Shown: positions 54,364 to 62,601 of the stretch, piece after piece
Numbering within the stretch: the stretch's first letter is position 1
Layout: every line of letters starts with the position of its first letter
DNA from: Pseudidiomarina planktonica
GTDB lineage: Bacteria; Pseudomonadota; Gammaproteobacteria; Enterobacterales; Alteromonadaceae
Reading direction: 5' to 3'
DNA length: 64,000 bases
Assembly: GCF_900177775.1 (NCBI RefSeq)
Contig: NZ_FXWH01000001.1
Location: 1,550,001-1,614,000 of the forward strand
Made by a program: the position numbers and the translations under genes
The notes under the pieces: model-generated
Database searches by the model: none
Told to the model about the DNA's origin: nothing
Seen by the model: the letters and a program-made list of their open reading frames with translations, nothing else

Positions 54364-56514
54364 TTAGAAGCTATATTTCACAGAAGCGTATACACGACGC
54401 GGCTCACCCGGGAAATGGCCGGTACGACTTAAGAAACCGCTGGAGGCATATTCTTTGTCGAACAAGTTCTTAATGTTCAGCTGGAACAACCAATCTTTAT
54501 TAATTTTGGTCTGCCAACTCACATCAAAAACTGTATATGGTTTCACTTTTTGGCCGGAGAAGCTGATTTGCTCGCTCACATAATCCATGCCACCGCTGAT
54601 AGATGAGTTAATGGCTGCCAAATCATAACGCGTCCACAACCCAAACTGATGCAACGGCGCATTCACAAAGCGGTCACCCACCGCATTAGTAATGCCCTGA
54701 CCCGGAGCTGTTTCTACTACCCGAGCATCGTTGTAGGCATAGTTGGCATTAAGCACCCACTGGTCGGTTAAGTCACCCAGCACGTCAATTTCAAAACCGC
54801 GGCTTCTAACTTTGCCCACGTTACCTAAAATAGTGCGGCCATCATCTGAAATTTGGTCGGTTGCCTGTAAGATATTCTCACGGTTAATTTCATACACCGC
54901 AGTATTCACACGAATGGCGTCGTCAATAAATGACCAGCGCGCACCCAGCTCGGCAATGTCAGATTGCTCGGGCTCAAATGGGCCACCAACTTCAGGGTCC
55001 TGGCTACCTGCTGATTGTGGCGAGAAGCCTGTACCATAAAGTGCATAGGCACGTACCCAGTTGGCAAACTCATAGGTACCACCTACGCGGTAGGTCAAAT
55101 CGCCGTCATCAAATTGCGTAGTTCCGGATTCGTCTTTGAACTGGTCATAACGCAAACCAACCAGAATATTGGCTTTGTCATTAAAGGTAATTTGGTCCTG
55201 CAGATAAAAACCATCACGCTGCGCTTCGGATTCACGCGGAGTTACCGCAGCTAAGTCAGTAGAATATGGACCAGAAGTTAGCCCGTAAACGGGATTCACA
55301 ATTTCTAAGTAAGGCACTTCATCGGGGTTCGCATTGTTACCAATAAAGGTATTTTCCGAGGTGTAGGTTTCAGCACCCATTAGCAAGGTGTGGTCCAGAC
55401 GCCCGATCATGACTTCACCAACCAAGTTGGCAGTTACGCTAGTGGCCTGGTTTTCACGATACTGATTGCGGAATTGGCGCGCGCTGTAAACAGCATCAGC
55501 AGGATCGGTTACCGGGTTGTAGTCGGCATCAACCAAGCCGCGTGGTTCGTGATAGTTCTGACGCTCAGTGTTGTCATAATGACGAACCGTTACATCGCCA
55601 CGCCAATTCAGTGAGAAATCATGGTTAATACGAGCCTGATACACGCTGGCATCTAAGGTTTGAAAATCGGTCGCTTCGTTGTGGTTCCACTCACGGTCGG
55701 TCACAAAGTTCCCGTTATTATCAACCGGCACACCACGCAAACGAGCCCCCTGGTAGTCTTGCGTATAATCAGTTAACTGCAAAATAACTTCGGTAGTGTT
55801 ACCAATATCAAAGGCATAGCCTAAATCCAGAATTTTATTAGTTTGCTCAGTGTTATAGCGGAACGGCTGCTCGTTGTCGTAGTAGTAAGCTGCACGATAA
55901 CGTTGCGATGCGTCCTCATTTATAGGTCCACTTAATTCAATCGAGCCTTGCTTGTAATCGTAGTTACCCAAACCTAGCTCAATAGAACGGTCGGCTACAG
56001 CCGTTGGCTTTTTGGTTACGTAGTTAATAATACCGCCGGGCTGACCGCTACCGAACATAGCTCCACTTGGGCCTTTTAATACCTGAATTTGGCCAATATT
56101 GAATAGCTGAGGTACCGCGAAACCGTTAAAGGGGTCACCACGAACACCGTCATATAAAATCTCGTCCTGACGGAACCCACGGAAAGTAACACCAGAATAA
56201 CTAAAGGAGTTAACCCCACTAATACTGCGGTACAGATCAGTTATTTGCCGGGCAGCCTGATCATTAATTAACTCTTCGGTTAATACCTGAACGCTCTGCG
56301 GGATCTCTTCAATGGGAGTTGCTGTTCGTGTGGCAACGCTCGTTTCATTTTGGCGGTACAAGGTTTGCGCGCGCCCTTTAATGTTAATTCGCTCAATGGT
56401 GTCTTGGGCGCTTTTCTCTTGATTATTGCTAGTAGATTCAGCCACTTGAGCTAACACAGGCGTGCTAGTAATACCGGCCAAAGTTAGTGCGAGAAAACAC
56501 TTAGTGAACTTCAT
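54364..56514 (-). CDS. TonB-dependent siderophore receptor (FhuA/FoxA-like)
   Basis: The 716-residue protein has a signal peptide (cleavage after VLA, about residue 22). The plug includes ATPIEEIPQSVQVLTEELI, ITDLYRSISGVNSFSYSGVT, QIQVLKGPSGAMFGSGQPGG and IINYVTKKP, which are typical of ferric-hydroxamate and related receptors. The barrel ends VYASVKYSF with a terminal Phe. It would import a ferric siderophore; the ligand is not predictable. A Fur box fills its promoter spacer, and a PepSY gene follows. Confidence 0.95.
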   Translation of the reverse strand: MKFTKCFLALTLAGITSTPVLAQVAESTSNNQEKSAQDTIERINIKGRAQTLYRQNETSVATRTATPIEEIPQSVQVLTEELINDQAARQITDLYRSISGVNSFSYSGVTFRGFRQDEILYDGVRGDPFNGFAVPQLFNIGQIQVLKGPSGAMFGSGQPGGIINYVTKKPTAVADRSIELGLGNYDYKQGSIELSGPINEDASQRYRAAYYYDNEQPFRYNTEQTNKILDLGYAFDIGNTTEVILQLTDYTQDYQGARLRGVPVDNNGNFVTDREWNHNEATDFQTLDASVYQARINHDFSLNWRGDVTVRHYDNTERQNYHEPRGLVDADYNPVTDPADAVYSARQFRNQYRENQATSVTANLVGEVMIGRLDHTLLMGAETYTSENTFIGNNANPDEVPYLEIVNPVYGLTSGPYSTDLAAVTPRESEAQRDGFYLQDQITFNDKANILVGLRYDQFKDESGTTQFDDGDLTYRVGGTYEFANWVRAYALYGTGFSPQSAGSQDPEVGGPFEPEQSDIAELGARWSFIDDAIRVNTAVYEINRENILQATDQISDDGRTILGNVGKVRSRGFEIDVLGDLTDQWVLNANYAYNDARVVETAPGQGITNAVGDRFVNAPLHQFGLWTRYDLAAINSSISGGMDYVSEQISFSGQKVKPYTVFDVSWQTKINKDWLFQLNIKNLFDKEYASSGFLSRTGHFPGEPRRVYASVKYSF

Positions 56515-56544
56515 TTTTTTATCCCCCTATGAATTGTGCGAGGG

Positions 56545-56573
56545 ATCTTAAATGAGAACGATTCGCATTACAA
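56545..56573 (-). promoter_or_regulatory. Fur box in the promoter of the second TonB receptor operon
   Basis: On the minus strand TTGTAA (56573-56568) and TAAGAT (56550-56545) are 17 bases apart. The Fur-like AATGAGAACGATTCGCATT (56551-56569) fills the spacer and touches the -35. The receptor starts at 56514. Confidence 0.8.
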
Positions 56574-56683
56574 TATTAATAAACGGATCTTTATCGAGAA
56601 AATACAGGCTGGTTTTTTTCGCTTATATGGTTTAGCCTGACCCAGATGTTATAAAAACATTAAATCATGCAAAGGAGTGACTG

Positions 56684-56887
56684 ATGAGTTTTAACGCAAC
56701 GCTAGTTGGACAGTTTCTGGCAGTTTTCGCCCTGATTATGGGCGCATTGACCTATTATCTCGGTAGAAGAAAAACCAATACCCCAATCATTGCTGGTGTG
56801 CTTGGTGCCCTGCTCTCGCTGATGCCATTATTAGGCTTAATTTATGCCGCCGCATTGGTATTAAAATCAGATGTGAAGCAAAGTTGA
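56684..56887 (+). CDS. Small two-span membrane protein of unknown function
   Basis: The 67-residue protein has two membrane segments (LVGQFLAVFALIMGALTYYL and the later IIAGVLGALLSLMPLLGLIY) joined by GRRKTNTP. A strong AAAGGAG ribosome site precedes the ATG. The gene is divergent from the TonB receptor operon, and its own promoter would lie close to the Fur box. No family is recognised. Its stop codon lies in the stem of a terminator hairpin. Confidence 0.75.
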   Translation: MSFNATLVGQFLAVFALIMGALTYYLGRRKTNTPIIAGVLGALLSLMPLLGLIYAAALVLKSDVKQS

Positions 56888-56907
56888 GCCCGAAGGCTCA
56901 ACTTTTG
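56881..56907 (+). terminator. Terminator overlapping the stop codon of the 67-residue gene
   Basis: AAGTTGAGCC / GGCTCAACTT with a CGAA loop is followed by TTGTTG. The gene's TGA stop (56885-56887) is inside the left arm. Confidence 0.75.
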
Positions 56908-56924
56908 TTGTAAGCAGAATAGAA

Positions 56925-57944
56925 TTAAAACTCCAGACAAATCTTACCGAAGTGTTTGCCTGCTTCTTCATAACGAAAAGCGTCAGCCAGCTCTTCCAGT
57001 TTGAAAGTTTTATCAATTACCGGCTTAACGCCGTTGCTTTCCAGAGCTCGCACTAAGTCTTGCTGGTTCTCGCGACTACCTACAATCAGCCCCTGTAACC
57101 GCGCTTGCTTGGCCATTAACTTGGTGGTTGGGATTTTGCCTTCGTTGCCGGTTAATACGCCAATTAACGCAATATGACCTGCAATAGCCACAGCGTTAAT
57201 AGACTGCGGTAAAGTACCCGGCCCACCTACTTCAATCACGTGATCAACACCACGGCCGTTAGTTAATTTGCGAACTGTTTTACCCCACTCAGGATCGTCT
57301 TTATAGTTGATCACATGGTCAGCACCCAGTTCCTTGTACCGCTCCAGCTTTTTATTCGAAGACGAGGTCGCAAACACAGTTGCCCCCAGACTTTTAGCTA
57401 ACTGGCAGGCAAATACCGATACGCCACCACTACCCAACACCAACACTGTGTTACCTGGCTTAATGTTGCCGTCCACCACGAGTGCTCGCCATGCGGTAAG
57501 GCCTGCTGTGGTTAAGGTTGCCGATTCGGCGTGGCTATAGCCGTTTGGCTGATGGGTGAAGAATCGAGTTGGACGCACAACCGCTTCGCGCGCATAGCCA
57601 TCAATTCCATCGCCTGGCGTTGAGCGGAAATCACCCACCGCAGCAGCACCACGTTGCCAGTCGGGAAAGAAGGTTGATACCACGTTGTCGCCTACCGCGA
57701 ACTCGTCAACACCCTCGCCTACGGCTTCCACTACGCCGGCACCATCGGACATTGGAATGCGCCCGTCTTCGGTTGGAATAAACCCGGCAGCAACACCGTA
57801 ATCATGGAAGTTAAGTGAACTGGCTTTAATTTTAACGCGAATTTCACCCGGGCTGGGTTTACCCGGATCATCGATTTCCGTTACTTGAATGTTGTCCAGG
57901 CCAAATGGTTCTTTCAACCGTAGCGCTTTAATCTTGTTCGCCAT
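56925..57944 (-). CDS. Zinc-independent medium-chain dehydrogenase/reductase, quinone oxidoreductase-like
   Basis: The 339-residue protein has the MDR fold: SLNFHDYGVAAG, PMSDGAGVVEAVGEGVDEF, GDNVVSTFFPDW, and the cofactor-binding VLVLGSGGVSVFACQLAKSLGA with a following TSSSNKKLERYKELGADH, favouring NADPH. The zinc-ligand Cys and His of alcohol dehydrogenases are absent from the catalytic region, so it is more like quinone or enoyl reductases. The substrate is unknown. An AGAGGA ribosome site precedes the ATG. It stands alone. Confidence 0.88.
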   Translation of the reverse strand: MANKIKALRLKEPFGLDNIQVTEIDDPGKPSPGEIRVKIKASSLNFHDYGVAAGFIPTEDGRIPMSDGAGVVEAVGEGVDEFAVGDNVVSTFFPDWQRGAAAVGDFRSTPGDGIDGYAREAVVRPTRFFTHQPNGYSHAESATLTTAGLTAWRALVVDGNIKPGNTVLVLGSGGVSVFACQLAKSLGATVFATSSSNKKLERYKELGADHVINYKDDPEWGKTVRKLTNGRGVDHVIEVGGPGTLPQSINAVAIAGHIALIGVLTGNEGKIPTTKLMAKQARLQGLIVGSRENQQDLVRALESNGVKPVIDKTFKLEELADAFRYEEAGKHFGKICLEF

Positions 57945-58105
57945 ACTTATAATCCTCTAGTTTAAGACTGTACAGATTAGTAGTAGTAAGCCTAGGTGAT
58001 TAGATCAAACTGCGCCTACATTAATAAAAACAGCTGATTATGTTCAATACAAAGCGCGTGATTAACCGCCAAAATTGCATATACAAGTAAAGCGACTAAG
58101 CTTGT

Positions 58106-60340
58106 GTGAGTAGTCCTTTAATAAGGATCGGCCACATTTCTACCCAGATGCACGTTTCCATAAGCTTAAAAAAGTGCCGCATGGCGCTTCTTTTAATAAG
58201 CTTACTGCCAGTTATCCCCCTCTCGCCAGCTCTAGCTAACGAAGGTACCTCTGCGCCTCCCAGCAAGGTAATTTTCGGTGGAGACTCGTCATATCCCCCA
58301 TTCGAGTGGCTTAATAGAGGTATACCAGCAGGCTTTAATGTTGACTTGGCTCGTCAGGTGAGTCAGGTAGGAGGTGCCGCTGTTCAGCACAAACTTGGTT
58401 CCTGGAGTGAAATGGAACTGGCACTGAGAAACGGCGAGATAGATATTCTTCCGATGTTCATATCAGAACAGCGGCAGCAAGAGTTTCAATTTACGACACC
58501 CTTTTTTGTGGTGAGCCATGCTATTTACGGAACTGATAATCAGCCTGCTGTAGGTGGTATTGAATATGTCGTGGGTAAGAGTGTGGCTATGGAAGAGCTG
58601 TCGTTCGCACATAAACAGCTAATCACTGAAAACCTCGAAGTGAATTTAGTTTTAGTTTCCAACGCTCTTGAAGCACTTGAAGCAGTAACTGCAGGCACTG
58701 CTGATTTCGCGCTATTAACCGAGTCCACGGCAGATCTCCTTATCGACGTTCATGAACTACCTTTATCACGCGCTAGCCCGCCATTTTGGCCACGTGACTA
58801 TGCCTTCGCGGTAAGAAAAGCGGACAACAAGCTGCACGCATGGCTACAAGAGTCACTAAACTCAGTATTCACCTCCGGCGATTATCAAGAGATTTATGAA
58901 AAATGGGAACCTGATATAAACTCGGGTGATTATTATACCGTTCAAGTGCCGTTTTATATTGGTTATACAGCTATAGCGGCAATTCTATTAATGACTACGT
59001 TTTTACTATGGTCATGGATTTTACAACGACGGCTGCGGTGTAAAACCGCCCATCTTAATCTTGCATTATCTCGCGCGAAGCAATCGAAACTTGAAGCTAA
59101 GTTTCTGGCCGAACATGAAACTGAGACAGGACTGCCACGCCCCCATCACTTTTGTCAGCTAGTGGATGACGCGATAAAAAGTAAGCCGACCAACTGCGAA
59201 TTATTGATTTTTAAACTCGTTTATCTAAACGAAGTTCGCGGCACATTAGGGCAGTCTTATTCCAAAGATCTAATTACATTTATTACTTCATTACTTGATG
59301 CAAAAATAACTGGGCCCTGTTGCTATTATGGACGCGGTATTTTTGCAGTTTTTTCCGATAGTCCTGAAATAAAAGAGTTTTTCCGGCTGCTGTCCGTTAA
59401 TCAGGCAGAAGAGCTCCCCTATTCGAAATACGTGGCTGGTTCTGCTAGTTTCCCTGATCACGGAACCAATAGCGACACCCTTCTTTCGAATGCAGATTCT
59501 GCGCTTTCGGTAGCGTTAACGAATCATAAAGACTGGGTTCTTTATGATTGTGCTATGGCACCCGACCCAAGACATCAGGAAATTATTGCAGCCTTCAGAG
59601 GTGGCTCACTCAAAGGTATGCATGCTGTTTTTCAGGCTCAGGTAGATATTGAAAGTGAAGAAATAATAGGTGCAGAAGCTTTGGTGCGGTGGCAACATCC
59701 TACACTCGGCTTTCTTACCCCTGACATTTTTATTCCGCTCGTTGAGAAATTGGGATTTGTATCTCAAGTAACCGCGCTGATGATTGATGAAGCTATGCGT
59801 ATCGCTGCAAAATTACGCCGGGAAAATCGACCAATGACCTTAAGTGTGAATGTTTCTGCTCTTGATCTTGCTGGCTCCAACTTTGTAAGTACGCTTAAAA
59901 AGACAGTAAAACGCCATAAAGGCCAGTTCTGTGATTTAAAACTGGAACTAACTGAAACCAGCTTCTCTAATGAAAGTGAGCGTATTAGCGAGGTATTGCA
60001 GCAGTTGAAAGACCTTGGAGTAAAAGTTTCGATTGATGATTTCGGAACAGGTTATTCCTCATTAGCCTATCTCAGTATGTTTCCAATTCAAGAATTGAAA
60101 ATTGACCGTTCGTTTGTCTCAAATATGCTTAAAAACATAAAGAACTGCAACATTATAAAATCTACATTAGTACTCGCTGATCACCTCAATCTTAAGACCG
60201 TAGCCGAAGGTGTAGAAGATGAGAAAACCCTGGAGCTACTGCGCGAGCTTGGATGCGATTGCGCACAGGGTTACTTTATTTCAAAACCACTTCCGGAAGC
60301 GGATTTCCTTAGCTTTCTTGGAAGATACATGGCTACTTAA
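58106..60340 (+). CDS. Solute-binding/degenerate GGDEF/EAL membrane receptor
   Basis: The protein has an N-terminal hydrophobic signal, then a family 3 solute-binding domain (about residues 50-270, including SYPPFEWLNRGIPAGFNVDLA). One transmembrane helix follows near 290 (YTAIAAILLMTTFLLWSWIL), then a degenerate GGDEF domain with YYGRGIFAVF where GGDEF should be, and an EAL domain. The EAL residues are present: AEALVRWQHP (about 524), LELTETSF, DDFGTGYSSL (about 646) and VAEGVEDE. So it is probably a c-di-GMP phosphodiesterase gated by a periplasmic ligand. The start is uncertain: GTG 58106 has a weak ribosome site; ATG 58148 or ATG 58181 would shorten the signal. Confidence 0.88.
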   Translation: MSSPLIRIGHISTQMHVSISLKKCRMALLLISLLPVIPLSPALANEGTSAPPSKVIFGGDSSYPPFEWLNRGIPAGFNVDLARQVSQVGGAAVQHKLGSWSEMELALRNGEIDILPMFISEQRQQEFQFTTPFFVVSHAIYGTDNQPAVGGIEYVVGKSVAMEELSFAHKQLITENLEVNLVLVSNALEALEAVTAGTADFALLTESTADLLIDVHELPLSRASPPFWPRDYAFAVRKADNKLHAWLQESLNSVFTSGDYQEIYEKWEPDINSGDYYTVQVPFYIGYTAIAAILLMTTFLLWSWILQRRLRCKTAHLNLALSRAKQSKLEAKFLAEHETETGLPRPHHFCQLVDDAIKSKPTNCELLIFKLVYLNEVRGTLGQSYSKDLITFITSLLDAKITGPCCYYGRGIFAVFSDSPEIKEFFRLLSVNQAEELPYSKYVAGSASFPDHGTNSDTLLSNADSALSVALTNHKDWVLYDCAMAPDPRHQEIIAAFRGGSLKGMHAVFQAQVDIESEEIIGAEALVRWQHPTLGFLTPDIFIPLVEKLGFVSQVTALMIDEAMRIAAKLRRENRPMTLSVNVSALDLAGSNFVSTLKKTVKRHKGQFCDLKLELTETSFSNESERISEVLQQLKDLGVKVSIDDFGTGYSSLAYLSMFPIQELKIDRSFVSNMLKNIKNCNIIKSTLVLADHLNLKTVAEGVEDEKTLELLRELGCDCAQGYFISKPLPEADFLSFLGRYMAT

Positions 60341-60368
60341 TTTAACTTTCGTTAGTTAGTTAAGCATT

Positions 60369-60542
60369 TTGAATATTGTTTTATGTGTAGTCGTAACAGC
60401 CAAGTTATTGTCAGGGAAAGCCGATAATCTTTTATTAGTAAGTACTTATACGGTTATATGGAACGCTGTTATTCCTTTCGCCGGATTTATTTACTTCGCT
60501 TATTTATATTTCAAAAATTCAAGAAAAATGACAACAGCATAA
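60369..60542 (+). CDS. Possible 57-residue membrane peptide, start uncertain
   Basis: An open frame after the EAL gene, starting at a TTG, would encode LNIVLCVVVTAKLLSGKADN and continue LLLVSTYTVIWNAVIP with FAGFIYFAYLYF, then a basic KNSRKMTTA tail. That is two plausible membrane spans. There is no clear Shine-Dalgarno and no ATG, so it could be a remnant or a chance frame. A TAG stop lies shortly upstream in the same frame. Confidence 0.3.
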   Translation: MNIVLCVVVTAKLLSGKADNLLLVSTYTVIWNAVIPFAGFIYFAYLYFKNSRKMTTA

Positions 60543-60559
60543 GTCTGGATGTCGCCAAT

Positions 60560-60916
60560 TTAAATCAGCAGATTTAATTCAAACAGTAGCTTACGCGCAC
60601 TTTGTCGACTGTCTATTATCAGCAGTAATTCGATTCTATATTCTGTGCTATGAACTTTGTAAAATACCACATTGTGTTCATCCAAAGCCCACTGACGATA
60701 CTCCGTCAAACCTAAGTCAAATAATCGTTCGCTAACTGGCGCTAGCTCAGGGTTTTCAGTCAGCTCTTGTTCGATGCGACGTTTGATATCTAACGATGTG
60801 TTCAGTGCGAATTCAGAAGAGTTACTTCGAGCTAAAAATGCCCTAAATCGCTGCAAAGACAACTTGAATAATGGAGATGCAACTACCCTATATTTTTTCT
60901 TTGCGACGGTGGCCAT
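60560..60916 (-). CDS. ParE/RelE-like toxin of a type II toxin-antitoxin pair
   Basis: I use the ATG at 60916 (MATVAKKKYRVV), four bases after the antitoxin stop; an in-frame start at 60940 overlaps it more. The 118-residue product has a RelE/ParE fold pattern: an N-terminal basic strand KKKYRVVASPLF, helices, then YRQWALDEHNVVFYKV and IELLLIIDSRQSARKLL. That is the terminal beta-sheet of the family. Whether it cleaves mRNA or blocks gyrase cannot be read. The upstream antitoxin gene and coupled start are the usual layout. Confidence 0.75.
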   Translation of the reverse strand: MATVAKKKYRVVASPLFKLSLQRFRAFLARSNSSEFALNTSLDIKRRIEQELTENPELAPVSERLFDLGLTEYRQWALDEHNVVFYKVHSTEYRIELLLIIDSRQSARKLLFELNLLI

Positions 60917-60920
60917 AGTG

Positions 60921-61139
60921 TCACTCGAACGCATCATCAAGTTCCAGAGCCCCGTCTTGCAAGGATTTCTCTGACAAACGAATCACTTTCAGCAACGCGA
61001 GTGTTTCCTGCTGGAACTCATAATCATCATAAGACTGAACCACATAAGCTGGCTTGCCCTTCTTCGTTACAAGTAAATCTTCCTTCAGCTCAAGTGAGTT
61101 AGCGTTCTCTTTCAGATAAGTAACAGTTTCGGTTCTCAT
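60921..61139 (-). CDS. Phd/YefM-like antitoxin
   Basis: The 72-residue protein has an N-terminal Phd/YefM pattern: TYLKENANSLELKEDLLVTK and KGKPAYVVQSYDDYEF, the DNA-binding and dimerisation fold, with an acidic C-terminal tail (SLQDGALELDDAFE) that would wrap the toxin. It precedes the toxin in one transcript. A palindrome upstream is a candidate operator for autorepression. Confidence 0.82.
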   Translation of the reverse strand: MRTETVTYLKENANSLELKEDLLVTKKGKPAYVVQSYDDYEFQQETLALLKVIRLSEKSLQDGALELDDAFE

Positions 61140-61148
61140 ACCAACCTC

Positions 61149-61163
61149 TAAAAAGGCTTTTTA
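61149..61163 (-). promoter_or_regulatory. Candidate operator palindrome of the toxin-antitoxin pair
   Basis: TAAAAAG-G-CTTTTTA is a perfect inverted repeat 10 bases upstream of the antitoxin start. Its position fits an autoregulatory site. Confidence 0.45.
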
Positions 61164-61301
61164 AAGACTGATTTAATGTTAGCAACAGATTTTGAGCAAT
61201 GGTAGTAAAATCTTCTGTTCTTAGACCAGAATGCTCCTCGAGCATCGACAAGTCTTAGCCAGCGCGCTATAACATCAATAAAAATCAATGAGATTCCACG
61301 A

Positions 61302-61811
61302 ATGAAAACCACACTAACTATTACCCTAGCCAGTTTGTTCTTAATGTTTACCGCTTCAAGTAAAGCCGAAGTCGCTTCCTCGTCAGAACATGGTTTCCAA
61401 ATTAAGCTTGAGCAGACTTTTGACGGCAGCGCGCAAGAAGGCTACGACCGCTTCGTGAATCATATTAGTGGCTGGTGGTTGAATGACCACACCTGGTTTG
61501 GTGACGCCGGCAAATTGTCGCTAAATGCCACTGCTGGTGGCTGTTTTTGTGAGATTGATGGCGACCGGCAAGCACAACACATGCAAATAACTTACGTAGA
61601 CCCCAATAAAGCGCTGCGTTTAGTCGGCGGGCTCGGGCCGCTGCAATCGCTGGGAATGAGCGGCACTATGACAATCACCTTTGCCGACAACCTTCTCAGC
61701 CTGGATTACATTGTCGGCGGTTATCCAACCATGGATTTCACCCGGCTTGCACCCATTGTTGACGGCGTGCTGTCACAGCAACTGGCCTCGTTTGGCGGAT
61801 ACCAGCAATAA
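61302..61811 (+). CDS. Exported SRPBCC (START-like) protein
   Basis: The 169-residue protein has a signal peptide (cleavage after SKAE, about residue 23) and a SRPBCC/AHSA1-type pattern: FQIKLEQTFDGSAQEGYDRF, ISGWWLNDHTWFG, ATAGGCFCEI and GTMTITFADNLLSLDYIVGG. A periplasmic location is unusual for the family, which normally binds hydrophobic ligands in the cytoplasm. The ligand is unknown. It lies alone between the toxin-antitoxin pair and a lipoprotein gene. Confidence 0.8.
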   Translation: MKTTLTITLASLFLMFTASSKAEVASSSEHGFQIKLEQTFDGSAQEGYDRFVNHISGWWLNDHTWFGDAGKLSLNATAGGCFCEIDGDRQAQHMQITYVDPNKALRLVGGLGPLQSLGMSGTMTITFADNLLSLDYIVGGYPTMDFTRLAPIVDGVLSQQLASFGGYQQ

Positions 61812-61948
61812 GGTATCCGCACAGCCCTCGCAACTGCCTTCACAACTACCCTCACAGTTGTTAAACAAAAAACCGATCACCTACAGAATCTCTTGCTTTC
61901 AAAGCACACTCCTGAAATGTTAACAACGATTACATTAATTAGGATTGT

Positions 61949-62509
61949 ATGAACATGAGATTCACAACATTTGTACGTTCGGTATTGCTAGCCCTGTCAG
62001 CTTGCTATTTACTCGGTTGTAACGACAGCTCACCAGAGCCCGTGCAACCTCAGGAATACACTATAAGCGCGCCATCAAACCCTGTTTATTACGGCCCTGG
62101 TGTCGCATTAAGCCCCCTAATTGGTGTCCCCGCGCAACTCGACAACGGCCAGATAATTTTTGTAGATGATGTTTTTGATTTTGAATACCAATTTGGTACC
62201 TCTTATGAACTCCGGTTAGTTACTTTTCAAACCAGTGATGGGACTACTTATTTCAAATTAGTTGAAGTGATTAGCGCAGAACCTGATGCCATTGGCACTA
62301 GCTACATTTACAGCGATGTCGAACTAACGCGAGGCTCTTTTACCGAGAAAAGCTCGGGAGTATTCGGTTTTTTTGGATACAGCTTTTTATGCGCTCAAAA
62401 CCTTGATTGCGCCAGCTTAGTTGCAATTAGCCAAAGCGGTGGCTTGGTAGAAGTGGAGTTTGACTATACCGGCGGTGCTGTACCTATTACTTTGGTGCGC
62501 TGGAACTAA
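61949..62509 (+). CDS. Lipoprotein of unknown function
   Basis: The 186-residue protein has a lipoprotein signal ending YLLGC (Cys near 24) followed by NDSSPEPVQPQ, a flexible linker. The mature part is beta-rich and ends in a VPITLVRWN strand. Two further Cys, in LCAQNLDCAS, could form a disulfide. An AGGA ribosome site precedes the ATG. I recognise no family. A terminator shared with the subtilase gene follows. Confidence 0.7.
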   Translation: MNMRFTTFVRSVLLALSACYLLGCNDSSPEPVQPQEYTISAPSNPVYYGPGVALSPLIGVPAQLDNGQIIFVDDVFDFEYQFGTSYELRLVTFQTSDGTTYFKLVEVISAEPDAIGTSYIYSDVELTRGSFTEKSSGVFGFFGYSFLCAQNLDCASLVAISQSGGLVEVEFDYTGGAVPITLVRWN

Positions 62510-62550
62510 TAATTACCGTTCACGGTGGTTCACTAAAATCAGGTCACAAA

Positions 62551-62577
62551 AAAGCCCACCAAACAGGTGGGCTTTGC
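62551..62577 (-). terminator. Terminator between the lipoprotein and subtilase genes
   Basis: AAAGCCCACC / GGTGGGCTTT with an AAACA loop lies between convergent genes. The minus-strand side continues into a six-T run; the plus-strand side is shorter. Confidence 0.85.
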
Positions 62578-62601
62578 ATTGTTTGTAAAGCTCAAATCAG
62601 C

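Noticed and set aside
61681-61923. A frame with SQLPSQLPSQLL repeats overlapping the SRPBCC end
   Set aside because: It comes from a short imperfect 12-base repeat around 61820-61862 in a different frame; too short and imperfect to be a repeat protein or a CRISPR.
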